Assembly: GCA_002102555.1 (NCBI GenBank)
Contig: MCFL01000113.1
Location: 1 to 64,000, forward strand
DNA from: Catenaria anguillulae PL171
Lineage: Eukaryota > Blastocladiomycota > Blastocladiomycetes > Blastocladiales > Catenariaceae
Direction of reading: 5' to 3'
Length of the DNA: 64,000 nt
Shown piece after piece: positions 10,671 to 22,120 of the stretch. Below the pieces are notes generated by a model, which was not told the origin of the DNA, made no database searches, and worked only from the letters and a program-made list of their open reading frames with translations. The position numbers were made by a program, and so were the translations under genes. Each line of letters opens with the position of its first letter. The first letter of the stretch is position 1.

Positions 10671-13600
10671 TCAGACAACCAGCGCATACCGCTCGCGAAT
10701 GACAAACCGCCTGTCCTCCCACGCCGGCAACGCATCCTCTGCATGGGGATACTCGAACCCACACATCTCCAAGCCCAGCAACCGGACCAACCGCGCCTCC
10801 TTCGGTATTGAAGACCCATACGCCACTGTCCCACGAGCGACTGCCTCGGCCACCAACTCTTCATACACCTGTGCATACTGTTCACGATCCAAGTCCCCGC
10901 CAACTACAAACAGCGGTCGGACCATACAATACACGACCGTCTTGCGGAACGTCCTCCTGTGCTCCCTGTTACGCCCAACTTCCATAGCATCCATAATCAA
11001 ATCCATGGTGAATGGCTGCATCGGCCCACGCTTGATGGCATAAGTGAATATCTCGCGCGTACTCTTTCCCTCGGTAACCGTATGCGCGATTTGAATGTAG
11101 TCGTTGGTGACGCTGGTTGTGAAATTGCGCATGGTGGCGAGCTGATCGGCGAGAACTGTTGCGTGCGGAGAGACTTGAAGTTGCCCGGAGCGGTACCGAT
11201 GCATAAGGCGACTAGCAGGAATAGGGCCAGTGAGCGCGAGTGGAAGGGCCAGAAGGTTGATACATTGGTGCTGAGAATCAGCGAGTGCTGGTGGTGTGTT
11301 GGAGTGGCGTGCAATGGACGGCGCGGCGGAATCAGGTTCGGAATCGCTCAAAGACGTGGCGGTCGCTGGATCTCTATCGTCAAAGGGCGCATCCGCATCC
11401 TCGTCAGCACTCGGCTGGTCCGGCCGATTAGCGCCAGACGACTGAGCCTGTCGGCGACCTCTTCGACTCACGATTTGCCTCGTCACAATCGCAACCCTTT
11501 CTCGTAGCGTAAACTTGCGCTTCTCCATCGGCAAGACGGGAGTTCCTGCCGTTGGCTCTTCCAACCCACGGCACTCGACCGAAAGCAGCAATGCAAGCTG
11601 TGCGCTTTCTGGTACGTCGACACGATCCACGTTCGCAACCACAGCGTCCCACATGTCTGGCCGTACAGTACGATCCACAATGGCCACAATGTACGCTGGC
11701 CGAATAATTGAATAATGAATGGCGTCCAGTGCGCTCTTTTTCAGCGACTTGGATACCATGGCACGCAGGTCAGCGTGCGACATCCATTGACCAAACCCGT
11801 TCTTGAGTAGCGGTTGAATGACCGCTGGAGAAAACGAGCGGAAGAGTGGTTGCGCCTTGAGCGTGGCGAGGTAACTGTCGAGGGTGGATGGATTGAGTGC
11901 GCGTGGAGGCACAAATTGGTTGGCAAGAACGCGACGAGAGGCTTGTTGAACGGCCAGACGGCCATCGCAATAGCGGGCGAGTTTCCAAGTAGTACGGCGG
12001 TCAAAGTGGTCTTGCAAGGGTGTTGGGAGGGCAAGATTGGCTGGTCGAGGTGGGAGTGGTGCTTGTGGGAGTGGTGGAAGCGCAGCCATAAGCTCTGTAG
12101 CACTGAGTGGCGAGGCCAAGTCCTGTGACAGACGGACCATGTCCAGACAACGTGCATGAGCGAGCGAGAGTGAGCGGGATCGTAAAATAGAAACAAGCAG
12201 ACAAACATACAAGTGTAATGCCGCTGGTTGACTCGGCAGCCTGCGCACTGTTAACATGTGGCAGATGTACTTGAGCTGCAATGTCAAAGTCGTCATCGTC
12301 ATCATCGTCGTCGGTTGAGGTGGCGGATTCAGAAGCACTTTGACTTCCAGTATCCATGGCGTCCTCTCGATTCGATAGACGTGGGCCAGTGAGGGGGGTA
12401 AACTGATAAAGGCGAGCAACTGGCCGTGGGGCCGGCGGGGACTGTGAATGAAATGACGTGTAAGTTCACAGCCAAGAATGAAAACCAAAACGTATTTGTA
12501 CATGCCAAATTCGAAACAAGCGACATCAAGTGTGGATCAGGCAACGCAATCCCCGGTGTCGCACTTGTAATCACGGACCGATTCAAATGCACCAGGGCAA
12601 TCCTTTCGCGAACTCGAAACATGGTCGTGTGCGCATCATAGTCTTGAGAATCGGCAAATAATGCATCGGGATAGTGGTCCATCTCGACCCCGACCATGAG
12701 CACCAGAGACGAGTCTGCCGCCAACGCCTGTTCCTCTGATGTCAGCTGCTTAAAAAGCTTTTCCCAAACAGCGCGATACGCGCCGTGTGCATCCAACTCC
12801 TGAACGACCACCATGGGCCGCATTGCCCACCGCATCGCACTCTTGACCATAGCATGTCGATCCAAACTGGCATCCTGATACTTTTGGGCAATGATTGATC
12901 CCGAGACAGATTCGAGCGGGCTGCCCGCTGCAATAATCGAGAGCACCTTGATCAAACGGTCGGTTGAACCCGCAAACTCGTCAACAAGACCCGCTAGATA
13001 CGTGTCCATTGCGCTTACCGGCAGCGCACGAGGCTGGACAAGTGTGTGCGCGAGGACGGTCGTGTTGGGCGTGTCAATGGCAATGTATCCATTGAGGACG
13101 CGGGAGCGAGCGGCGCTGGCGAATGTAGAAAAGCGTGCGGAGAGTGCGTGCCGTTTGCGAGACCTTGGGGGCATCTGCTGGAGCGACAGAAGTGAGTCTA
13201 TACGCCGGCAGGTACGGTTCAAGTAGAAAAATGGATAGCATCATCACATACGCCAAATCCAAGGAGTTGAACGGCTCTGTCTGGGTTCGACATTCCAGTT
13301 GCCGACGGCAAATCGAGCTCCTCGTCGTCGTCCCCAGAGGAACCACCCTTGTCCATGCGAAGGCGCTTGCGTGACTTGAACGAAGCGACCGGTACCGCGG
13401 CATGCGTGTCTGGTGCAGCCGGGCCAGTCGCACGCGAAGGTAAAGCACGGATGCGCCCCTGGGCGGCCGAGAGGCGAAGCCGCAGCTGGTTGTTTTCCAG
13501 CTGAAGCTGGTCCACGACATGAACATGCTGGCTCGGTCTTTCGGAGACATCGACAGGCGGCGATGGCAGTGGCGGTTGGCCATGAAAGAAAGCCGCGAGA

Positions 13601-13863
13601 CGTTGGTGATCCGACAGTGCGTCCGTCGTGAGCTTGATGGCACTGGCGATGCCTTGGCTCAGCGCTTGGTGAGCCTGGGTGTGTGCACACGGCGCAGTGT
13701 CGGAACCGGCTTGAAGTGCAGAGATGGTCGCTGCCTGGCCATAGAGAAAAGAGATCAAATGGAGGAGTTTGGTGTTTACGGCGGCCGCGAGATTGTGGCG
13801 CGACGGTGGCGTGGGGTTGGGCGGGCCGCCTGGCGGCAGCGGGTTTCCATACGGGTCATTCAT
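10671..13863 (-). CDS. RERYA-family protein, A-B-C architecture, left copy
   Basis: Unrecognised family. Exons read by eye: 13863-13252, about 13176-12510, about 12358-12211 and 12122-10671, joined by introns with GTATGT-type donors and CAG acceptors; about 950 residues. Order of parts: a helical N-terminus with a coiled-coil segment (QLQLENNQLRLRLSAAQGRI); a basic patch FKSRKRLRMD followed by acidic residues; domain A (GYIAIDTPNTTVLAHTLVQP to FRVRERIALV); an Asp run; domain B (RYCDGRLAVQQASRRVLANQ to FTLRERVAIV); another Asp/Ser-rich linker; domain C (RYRSGQLQVSPHATVLADQL to RRFVIRERYALVV, stop). Each domain opens with a Y-x-x-G-x-L-x-V then V-L-A pattern and closes on an RERxALV-like motif. 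The basic patch suggests a nuclear protein. It is the mirror partner of 40946-44092. The last 46 residues are identical in the two, the rest much less so. Confidence 0.7.
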
Positions 13864-14071
13864 GTTGAGAAGTAGCGGGATTCAATGTTTTGAGTTGTCA
13901 TGCTGATACATTTAGATCGCAACCGACATGAATTTCTTGCGGCACGGATTTTCGCCTTGCTGATGGACTGCGCCTTGTCTCGCACGGTCGCAGCTGTTCA
14001 TCTGCTTGATTGAAACAGCCTGAGAGAGTGCTGACGTGACATCAAGTATTTTCATCCGCGCCGCGACGCAA

Positions 14072-16227
14072 TCAGTCAATGTCAACAGGATCTTCGTCCT
14101 CGTCCTCCTCTTCGTCGTCCTCTTGGTCACGTTGTTGATCCCCAGCGTCAGCTCTTCGCCGCTCGCGTTGCTCTTCCTCTTCCGCAATCGCTGCTGTTCT
14201 TCTGCGTTTCCCGACCTGTCTCTTGGCCTTGGCCACAATTCCAACCCTCTCTCTCAGCGTATACCATCTCTCCCCGACGGGCTGGACTTGAGCCTCCCTC
14301 GTTGGCTCTTCCATCCCAACACACTCGACGCCCAATAACAGCGCCAAATGCGCATCCTTGGGCACATCCACGCCCGGCTCGATCCGCGCGCGCAACACGG
14401 CCCACAAGTCTGGCCGCTCGCCCTTGGTCGCCGTTTCAAGCACAAGCACTGGACGCACAAACGAGTAGAGCATGGAGCGCCACGTGTACACAAACGTGTA
14501 ATTTGCGTCCGTGGCTGCCAATTTGCCACGGAGCGTTTCGTGCGAAACGGGCGTGCCAAGGCCATAGGGCAGCAAAGCTTGGACGATGGCAGGTGACATT
14601 TTGCGCTTGAAGGATGCGTTGGCGTTCAAGATGGCGAGATAATTGTTCAAGGCAGGTTGGTCAAGGACACGAGCAGGAACGAGCAGATGCGACAGGATTC
14701 GAAGCGAGGATTGATTGCTGAGTAGGTGACCGTGCTCATAACGAAGCCTGCATGTTGGGTTGCGCGAGCGGACTGATTTGATGAGCTCGGCGGGTATGTC
14801 GAGGTGGATGTCAAAGTTGGGAGGCTCGACGTTGTCGAATGGCGGGAGGGTCGAAATCAGCTTGCGGGTCGGCGGCGGCTACACATTGATTTCTCGACTC
14901 CCGTTAGTGTTGAAGAGTGAGTGAGCAACGCATTCGAGCAGAACTTGATTGTACCAGACCAACAGCATTCGGGCCGCCCACTTTTTGGTCCCAATCATAT
15001 CCGTGCGCGAGCTCGCCCTCTTCTTCATTGTCCCCAGCAATAGCGTGCCGCTGGTCTGTCAAATCGCCAGCAACCAATCCATAGCGCTCCCTGACCCGGA
15101 ACCTTGCCGACTCCTTGGCCGGAAACACGGAATCCTCAAACAGCCCGTCGTCATAACCGTCACACTCGATTCCAACCATGACCACCAACTGAGCCGCTTG
15201 AATCATGTACCGCTCATTTTCGGCGACCGCATCCACTAACTGATCCACGATGTCGCTATTCTCACCCTTGGCGAGGACACGAACCACAACCAACGGCCGG
15301 AGCGTCCACCGCATCAAGTACGCAAAGACGGTCTCTTCAAATTGCATGTGCGTCTTGACTTTGGGCGCACTTGCAAGCACGTCAGCCAGCGAAAAACTCA
15401 TGATCGATCCAGCGTGAATGAGCAACGAGGCAATGGACTGCACGAGTTCGCCGTGCGAACGAAACTCGTCGCAGAGCTTGCCAGTGAAGAGTTGGGCGTC
15501 GGCGGCGTCAAAGCGACGAGGTGTGGCAAGCGAGTGAGCGAGAACGAGCGTGTTGGGCGTGCTGATGGCAAACTTGCCGTCCATGTATCGGCGCCGGGCA
15601 AAGGTGGTGAGCGACCGGAAGCTTGAGGGGATGGCATGCGGGCGCTGGGAAGGAGAAGGTGCGTCAGATGGCTGGGGTAAGTCGCAGAGGTAAGCAAGGT
15701 CCGCACCTTGGGCGGACGGGAACCTGGTCTCGCTTGAGGTAAAGGCAAAGGCAAAGGGGCAACCAACTCGGTTTCTCTCATAATTCCAATTTCCCGCTCT
15801 TCGTTTTGGCCATCGTCGGATTCAGATTCGGAATCCAATACCCGAGCTCGCTTCAACGGGCGGCGGTTTGCACTCGGCGGCTTTCTTGCTTGAGAAAGCT
15901 CCGATGTCTGTGTTTGCTCTTGGGGGAAGGGCGCGAGGGGAGATCCTCGACGTCGAACCTTGCCGCGGTCAATTTGGCTCTGAGTTGTGCATTCTCGAGT
16001 CGAATATCGGCCACAGTTGCGAGCAAAGTCCGGCAAGCGGCCAGCGCGAGCTGATGGCTGCTGAGTATATCTGAGGCAGTGCTGACAAGAGCAGCAATTG
16101 GAACCGAATGTGCAGTTGGGAACTGCTGCTGCTGAAGAAGTGAGTACAGGGCATGGATGTGCTCGGTACATTTCCGCAGCGTTTCGACTGGATCCGAGCC
16201 AGAGTCGGCATGGCGAGTGTGTTCCAT
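14072..16227 (-). CDS. RERYA-family protein, A-B architecture, left copy (possibly frameshifted)
   Basis: Unrecognised family; mirror partner of 38417-40631. The start at 16227 (MEHTRH) leads into a helical N-terminus with RLENAQLRAKLTAARFDVED. A basic/acidic patch (RRPLKRARVLDSESESDDG) follows in the next frame. The switch lies near 15925, next to a run of C residues, and no splice signals explain it, so either a base is missing in the sequence or the gene is damaged. Domain A (RYMDGKFAISTPNTLVLAHS to FRVRERYGLV) is entered through an intron ending CCCAG near 15650. Domain B (RYEHGHLLSNQSSLRILSHL to YTLRERVGIV) follows an intron ending near 14880. The protein ends in a Glu/Asp-rich tail after a second basic patch (KRQVGKRRRT). 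Domain C is absent. A nuclear role is inferred from the basic patches. Confidence 0.6.
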
Positions 16228-16263
16228 CGTGTTGCTGCGAGTGGGGGAAAGAACAGGGCACAA

Positions 16264-16932
16264 TGTTTATGCATTGGGTGAGAGCTCAATATGTTGTACA
16301 CTTGACATTTCTGTGGAGTTGTGTTCATGCCTGCTTCGTGTGTGGAGCCGAGGGGGCAAACACTGAGCCAACGTCAACGCTCCAAATGAGATGCATGTAT
16401 TTATTCTGCAACAGGAAAGACCAACTTGAAATCACTGCGCTGTATAGCTTTCAATTAACCCCCGGCCTACTCTTGTTCAAAGTAGTTCCGTCTGAACACG
16501 CTGGTAAAGCGACAGCCTGCCGTGTCTGACCAAACGAGTGAGCAGGTGCCGGAGAAAAGCAAATGTGGGAAGCTCTGGAGACGGAGGAAACTCGTCGTCA
16601 TGAAAAGATGTTGCAGGCACCCCTTGCAAGAAGACGGGGTTGGCGTATCGGATGGCAGAGCGACGGCTGCTGGCATTGACCGAGAGAATGACAGTTCAAG
16701 AGGAAACGAGTGCCGTTGTGGCATTTGCCACTGACCAGTGACAATTCGAGGAAGAGGCGTGTGGGGCGGCGTGGGTGCCAGACTGTCAGTTTTTGTCGTT
16801 GGTGTTGGAGCCCGACTCGGATATGACACATGAGGTGCCAGAGAATCCGTTCCCACGCAACTAAAGATGAACAGCAACCTATACGAAATCCAGGCTCGTT
16901 TCCGAAATAAACGACCGTGTCCAGACTTTGCA
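16264..16932. other. Intergenic, no gene seen
   Basis: This gap of about 670 bases lies between the A-B RERYA gene and the coiled-coil gene, both on the minus strand. The open frames are short and show no domain. It marks the inner end of the left arm: I cannot match it to anything beyond the start of the gene at 38417 on the other side. Confidence 0.5.
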
Positions 16933-18122
16933 TCAAACCTCGTAATCGCTCACCAGAAGGAAACTGCTTTCCTGACCCAGTTTGAGCACATCACCAATGG
17001 CCTCGCACAATCTCTTGGCCATGGCACGGGCATCCTAGGCAAACAAGTGGAGCTTGTCAATGTTAGGCATGCCACTATCCTTCTTGAACTTGGTAGCTGC
17101 ACTGAAAATGTGATCGAGCTTTGCACACGTTCGCCAATTGATAGACTGGCTCTTGCCGTACACAAGCAACCGACACCCCGAAGCGGCGGCATGCTGCCGG
17201 AGCAGAGAGTACGCGGCACGCACAGCTTGCTCGAAACACTCGTCATCTGCATCAATCGGAAACTGGTGAGCCATCGGCGCCCCACCATTCACTAGGTGCC
17301 GATGGTGCGCTTGTAGAATGGCTGCAGCCATATTGGGATATTTGAATGGGTTTGAAGCAGGCTCTTGCGATTGGATTGCCGATTGCGTCGACCTGGCGGG
17401 GTGGCTGGGCGCGTCGACTGGGCGGGTTCCGCGTCGGAACGGCTCGTAGACCGTGCCCGTTCGCGCAAGGGTTGCGTTGTTTCTGGCGATTCATTGCTTG
17501 GGTCTGGCGTGGTCGTCGGTGTGGGGGCTCTCTTGCCATGGGCGACGTAGATGTCCCGCTAACGGCACGTGCTCTGACTGATCGAATAGGGCAGTCGGTC
17601 GACAAATTGCGACTTTTTCACTTGCGCAGCCCTGAGCTGGGCGGCCAATGAATCTTTTTTCACTCGTAATGCCCGGTATTCCGCGACGAGGGCTTCCCTC
17701 TTTGCAAGCGCTGCCGCATGATGCTCTTGCCGTTTGGTAACGAGTCCTTTGAATTGCTTGAATGTTGACGGTACAGAGCCAGACAGACCAGAAACACAGT
17801 CAGCATTCATGACATACTCGGCCGAGCTCAAGTGCGCCTCGATAACCAGGTCGAGGGCCTTGTCGTCTTTCATGCGCTCGATCGAGAAATGTGGTGGCGG
17901 AAGTGGCGTGGCAGGACCGCGAGCATCGCCAGACTTGACGGAGGATGTGGATGTGAGCAATTGGAACGAAATGTGTACGTCTTGCGTGAGGTGGCATGGA
18001 CGTGGAACCTGACTGCCAGAACGAACAACGACGGCTTTCATGGCGATTTCCCGAAAGCTCAAATGGACTGGGCGTAAATGGCGGTACATATGTGCCTTCT
18101 TCTGCCGTTCGTCCTTTCCCAA
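16933..18122 (-). CDS. Unrecognised coiled-coil protein, probably spliced
   Basis: The first open segment (18122 to about 17590) begins MGKDERQKKAHMYRHLRPVH and ends in a strongly helical, Lys/Ala/Arg-rich coiled coil (HHAAALAKREALVAEYRALR and AAQLRAAQVKK). A Pro/Thr/Ser-rich linker follows in another frame. Then comes a compact segment (17300-17060: DADDECFEQAVRAAYSLLRQ and GKSQSINWRTCAKLDHIFSA), and a last piece (DARAMAKRLCEAIGDVLKLG, then FLLVSDYEV and a stop at 16933) after what may be a very short intron ending CCTAG. At least two introns are needed. I do not recognise the family. The N-terminal coil resembles the RERYA N-termini only in composition, and there is no RERYA domain. The ends are approximate. 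Confidence 0.5.
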
Positions 18123-18336
18123 ACATGACCCGTTACGGCAAGATATGACTACTTATCGTTCTTGCCAACATACATAACCTTTTCGCTTGTCACCTCGTCG
18201 GACATCAATTTGAAATGCAGCTCATGTTTCGACCAGGATTGGTGAAATGAATCACAGGACACCAGAAGGTTCAAGCAAGTCAAGGACGAATAAAGATACT
18301 CTGCCACCGACACAGCCTGCCATCCACTCTACTGCC

Positions 18337-20292
18337 TTACAAGCCCCTCCTCTTCGCAGCCAGTTCAAGACCCACAGGCTTTACCAAGCCCGTCAACACG
18401 CGAAAGATCTTTGGTTTACCTCGCAACGCATCCTCATCCCCTATAACTGACCATTCGTAGCGCAACAAGAGCATCGAGATGATGACCCTTTGTTCCATGA
18501 TAGAAAACTACACATGAAGCAGAGAAATAAGTGCCCCAACATGCAAACAGCGTAAGCTAGGAATGACGGTGGCAACGGCACTGTTGACGTACGTTTTGCC
18601 CAATGCAAATCCTCTGCCCACCACCAAACGGCATCCACTTGAAGTCGTGCGCTCCCGGATGCATTGGAATCACGCCACTTTCGTCCTTGTCCTTGGGCAT
18701 TTCCCACCGGTCGGGCTTGAATGCCAACGCGTCCTGGCCCCAGTACTCTTGCGCACGATGCACGGCGTAAAAGTCCGTTGTCAAGATTGCACCAGCGGGC
18801 AGCTGTGTCCCGTCTGAGAGCGTGGTTGCCCGCACAAGTTTTCGAGGGGCAACGCCATTGACGGCCGAGTACAAGCGCATGGTCTCTTTGAGGATGTTGG
18901 TCAGGTAGGGCAGATCGGACTGCTGCTGAGCGTTTGTTGGATAGGGCGTGTCGGCAGCAGATGAGTTGGCGGGGAGGTCGCCGAGCACGGCAATGATTTC
19001 GGCGCGAGCCTTGGCTTGGATTTCGGGATGTAGAGCGAGGAGGTACAAGACGAACGACATTGTGTTGGAGGTCGTGTCGTGGCCCTGTGTGTGCAAAAGA
19101 CAAGGCCAGAGATGTCAGGCAAACCAAGCACGTTGGCAGCGGGTCAATGGCCATACATACCGCAACAAACATGAAGACAGTGTTGACCCTCACCTCGTCT
19201 CTCGTCAATCTCTGTGACTCGTCAGCATCCTCCAAGCTGGCCCGAACCATGTCCGTCAACAAATCCACGTGCTTCTCAGGGTCCACCTCACCCGCGCGAA
19301 TCATCATCTCCTTCTCCTTGATCATGCCCTCAATGAAAGCATTGAATTCCTTGACGTCCTTTAAATACTGCCTCTGCGTTGGCACAGCCCACCGGATCAG
19401 CGGGCTTTTCAGGAAGGACTGAGCAGGGTCGCTTGTCGCGGCAATGAGTCGGTTGTACAAGTTGACGATATGCGAGTGCGGATTATTGAGCGAGTCGAGG
19501 TTGCGGCCAAACGCGCCCAAGGACAAGGCGTCCAGCGTGACACGTTGCATGTAGTTGGAGATGGGGATCGGGTCATTGGAGGTGGCGTGCGCGTCGAGTT
19601 TGGTGAGGAGGGTGTGGCCGGGCACGGCAAACAGGTCGGTGGACCAGCCGCGGCGGAAGGAGGGGTTGATGGACCGACGGTAGCGTTTCCATTCATCCGC
19701 CTGAGCCGCCAAGACACTCATTGCGTCAGCATGCATACACGAAAACAAAACAGAAGTATACAGGCGTCGGTCGAAATGAGTTTGAGCAAATTGAACGCAC
19801 ATTGGAAAAGAAAATGGAAGTCTTTCCAAACCATTCCCACCCGAAATCCAACCCGTTTGCCGCAAGATCAATCTTGTGATACGTTTGATGGTCCGTCAAC
19901 AACGTCTTCATATCGGTTGGATTCGCCACCGTGACCACCCACGAGCCAAAGAACCACATGACCCACAGGCGCGGCGTCTCTTCCTTGGACTTGATGAGCC
20001 CGCGCTCAAGTGCGTTTTCGCGCACCATGGCCAAGAGGTCGTCTTGCACCTCAAGAAACGGTTTGCGCGAGAGCATCACGCGTAGTGATTGTGCGAGTGT
20101 CAGCGACGGCAGGTGTGCGAGCTCGGGTGGGACACGGGTGGCGCGGTAGATGGAAGTGCCGATGACGGTGGCCAGGCCCACGGCGGCAGCGCCGGCTGCG
20201 TAGCCTAGGTGTTTCTCGTCGGCGACAGGCGCGTGAGAGAGCCAGTCGGTGAGCGTGGTCGAGAGTTCTGTGCGCAGAGAAGACAGCGTCAT
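18337..20292 (-). CDS. Cytochrome P450 (CYP4/CYP52-like), complete
   Basis: Four exons read by eye: 20292-19801, 19700-19161, 19084-18593 and 18507-18337, giving 564 residues, with donors GTGCGT, GTATGT and GTACGT. An N-terminal hydrophobic anchor (about residues 28-47) is followed by a proline-containing hinge (RVPPELAHLP). Class signatures: I-helix AGHDTTSNTMSF spanning the exon 2/3 join, K-helix ETMRLY (E-x-x-R), FKPDRWE, and the heme loop MPFGGGQRICIGQN with Cys504 as axial ligand. The last exon (FSIMEQRVIISMLLLRYEWS to KRRGL, stop) completes the L-helix and C-terminus, so the gene ends about 100 bases beyond the stop expected from exon 3 alone. The motif set fits fatty-acid or alkane hydroxylase-type families, anchored in the ER; the substrate is unknown. 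The paralogue at 62666 shares the intron positions, and exon 2 is 540 bases in both. Confidence 0.9.
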
Positions 20293-20609
20293 GGTGGAAA
20301 CCTGAGGAGGGATAGGGAAGCAATGTAGTGCGAGAAGTGTAAAGATATCATGGTGCGGATTCTTGGGGTTTTAAGGACATTTTGTCGGTTCATTACTTTC
20401 TTGATGCCCCATCTGGCCATCTCAGCTGGCATCTTGTGCTTCATGTCAGCCCGCGTAATCACGTACTTCGTGATCGTCGATCGGCCATGCGAATTGGTCG
20501 ATGGCAACCGGTCACTTGGCTGACAAAAACACTGAGGAATGCAACATATTTATCAGCAAAATGACCGAGATCCATCAATTCTTTCCTCACACAGCAAGTC
20601 GCTGGACAT

Positions 20610-21881
20610 TCAGTTGTCGACGCGCAACGTCCACGGCAGCCTCTCGCCCGCCAAGAACGGCACAACTTCCACCTCAGACTTGCCATCTGCCGCCACCAAT
20701 CCCTTGACCTTGACCACCTCGGGGATCTTTGTGCCCCGGTCGCTGACAACGACATCCTCACCAACCTTGCGATCCAACTCGGGCACATATGTCAGCAGCA
20801 CCTTCTTTTCCGTCGCGATCGGCATCTTGTAAAACTTGCGGCCAAACGCGCAGGCAAATCCTTCCAGCTTGTCGAGCATGCCGAGGCGATGGAATAAGGT
20901 GGCCAAGTACGGCAAGGGAGCGAGCGACGTGAACAATCCCGCGGGCGCCTTTGCCGATTCCTTTGCGTGCCTCGGGTGCGGCGCAGAGTCGGTGCCCAAA
21001 AAGAAGCGCGGATGGCCCTCTTGAATCACGGCGCGCAAAGCAGCGCGATCGGCAAATGTCTTGGCCACGGGCTTGCAAAAGCCGTGCGGTAAGCCTGCCC
21101 AGTCCTCGACCGTCAAGAACAAGTGATGAACTGTGATGGTGCATCCGACCGTGTCGCCAAGGGACTTGACCATGTTGACGGCATCGGCCGTGGTGGCGTG
21201 TTCCAAGATGATGCGAAGTTTCGGGAACGCCTTGTGCAACTTGGCCAAGTGCGTGAGAAACTTGGATTCGGCATTGAGAATGGTGATGTTGTGCTCCTCG
21301 GAACTCGGGCACTCGCCGTGCAAATGCAAAATCATATCCTCCTCTTCCATGGCCTGGAACACGGGGTAGTACACCTCGTACGACTCGACACCTCCGTCCG
21401 AGTTGGTGGTGACGCCGCGCGGGTACGACTTCACACCCGTGATGCCCGCGCGCTTGGCTTTGCGGATCTCGTCCGGGGTTAGCGACGGCGACAGGTACAG
21501 GGTCATGAGAAAGGTCAGGTTGGGCGCAAGCGATTGCAGCTGCGACCGGTACGCCACGGCCATATCGGTGTTTGAAATGGGCGGGATCAGGTTGGGCATC
21601 ACGAGAAAGGTGTCGATGCCCGTGCCCTGGAGCAGCGGCGTGACGGTTTCGCACATGGGGCCTTGGCGCAGGTGGACATGCATGTCGGCGGCCATGGGCA
21701 GGCGGACTTGGAGCGGAGCGGCCGTCACAGTTGACATGGTGCGGATGAGATCAAGGCTGGTGGGCACGAAACGGGGTGGGCGGAGGAAGGACAAGCTGGT
21801 GCGGGCGGCGGCGTGACTGCGGAGCAGGGAAAAGGATCCGATGCGACTTGAAAGGAGAACATTCATGTCTTTCTTCATCAA
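20610..21881 (-). CDS. URA4: Dihydroorotase
   Basis: Intronless gene for up to 423 residues. It catalyses the reversible cyclisation of N-carbamoyl-aspartate to dihydroorotate, the third step of pyrimidine synthesis. Visible zinc-site features of the single-domain (class II) enzyme: DMHVHLR with His68 and His70, the lysine that becomes carbamylated (Lys151 in GVKSYP), His188 in LHLHGE, His228 in LEHATT, and Asp298 in GTDSAPHPR. There are two plausible starts: 21881 gives about 48 extra residues rich in Ser, Arg and Leu that could be an organelle leader, while 21737 (MSTVTAAPLQVRLP) gives a protein of the normal length for the family. I favour 21737 as the ancestral start but cannot exclude the longer form. 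The gene lies behind the P450 on the same strand, 317 bases apart, and divergent from the ankyrin-like gene. Confidence 0.92.
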   Translation of the reverse strand: MMKKDMNVLLSSRIGSFSLLRSHAAARTSLSFLRPPRFVPTSLDLIRTMSTVTAAPLQVRLPMAADMHVHLRQGPMCETVTPLLQGTGIDTFLVMPNLIPPISNTDMAVAYRSQLQSLAPNLTFLMTLYLSPSLTPDEIRKAKRAGITGVKSYPRGVTTNSDGGVESYEVYYPVFQAMEEEDMILHLHGECPSSEEHNITILNAESKFLTHLAKLHKAFPKLRIILEHATTADAVNMVKSLGDTVGCTITVHHLFLTVEDWAGLPHGFCKPVAKTFADRAALRAVIQEGHPRFFLGTDSAPHPRHAKESAKAPAGLFTSLAPLPYLATLFHRLGMLDKLEGFACAFGRKFYKMPIATEKKVLLTYVPELDRKVGEDVVVSDRGTKIPEVVKVKGLVAADGKSEVEVVPFLAGERLPWTLRVDN

Positions 21882-22120
21882 GCATACTTAAGAGAAAGAG
21901 AAGCGATGGGAGACCGGTGGAGACACAATCAGGATCGCGAAAACGGACGCGAGAATCACAAGGCGATTCCATCCGACATGAACACGTTCTGGAACAATGC
22001 TCCAGAACAGTTATGTACATATTCTCTTGACGAGTGAGGACATCAACGTTAACAAACACCATTCGCAATGAAATGTAACAGTCAATGAAAACAGCAAGCG
22101 AATACGAAAGAGTCAACGCA
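21882..22120. promoter_or_regulatory. Divergent intergenic region, dihydroorotase / ankyrin-like gene
   Basis: About 200-240 bases separate the starts of two divergent genes, so both promoters must lie here. I see no clear TATA box or other named motif. Confidence 0.4.

Larger units (their letters stand above)
2131..16263. repeat. Left arm of a large inverted segmental duplication
   Basis: This block and 38417-52275 carry the same genes in the same order but opposite orientation. The outer edge is sharp: from 2131 inward the sequence matches the reverse complement of the segment ending at 52275, including the 60 bases before the FIBP start, and outside these points the two sides share nothing I can see. 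From 2131 to about 10.5 kb the arms are near-identical, with small indels and one larger difference at 4.69-5.16 kb. From about 10.8 kb to 16.3 kb only the gene order and protein similarity remain. The symmetry axis, taken from matching gene starts, lies between 27.2 and 27.4 kb. Confidence 0.9.

Noticed and set aside
10720-10780. Possible tRNA T-loop (ACTCGAACCCACA)
   Set aside because: It lies in the coding sequence of domain C (GFEYPHAED), with no matching acceptor stem, D-arm or Pol III terminator.
16467-16877. 136-residue minus-strand frame between the RERYA A-B gene and the coiled-coil gene
   Set aside because: No RERYA motif, coil or other domain; composition like neighbouring intergenic sequence.
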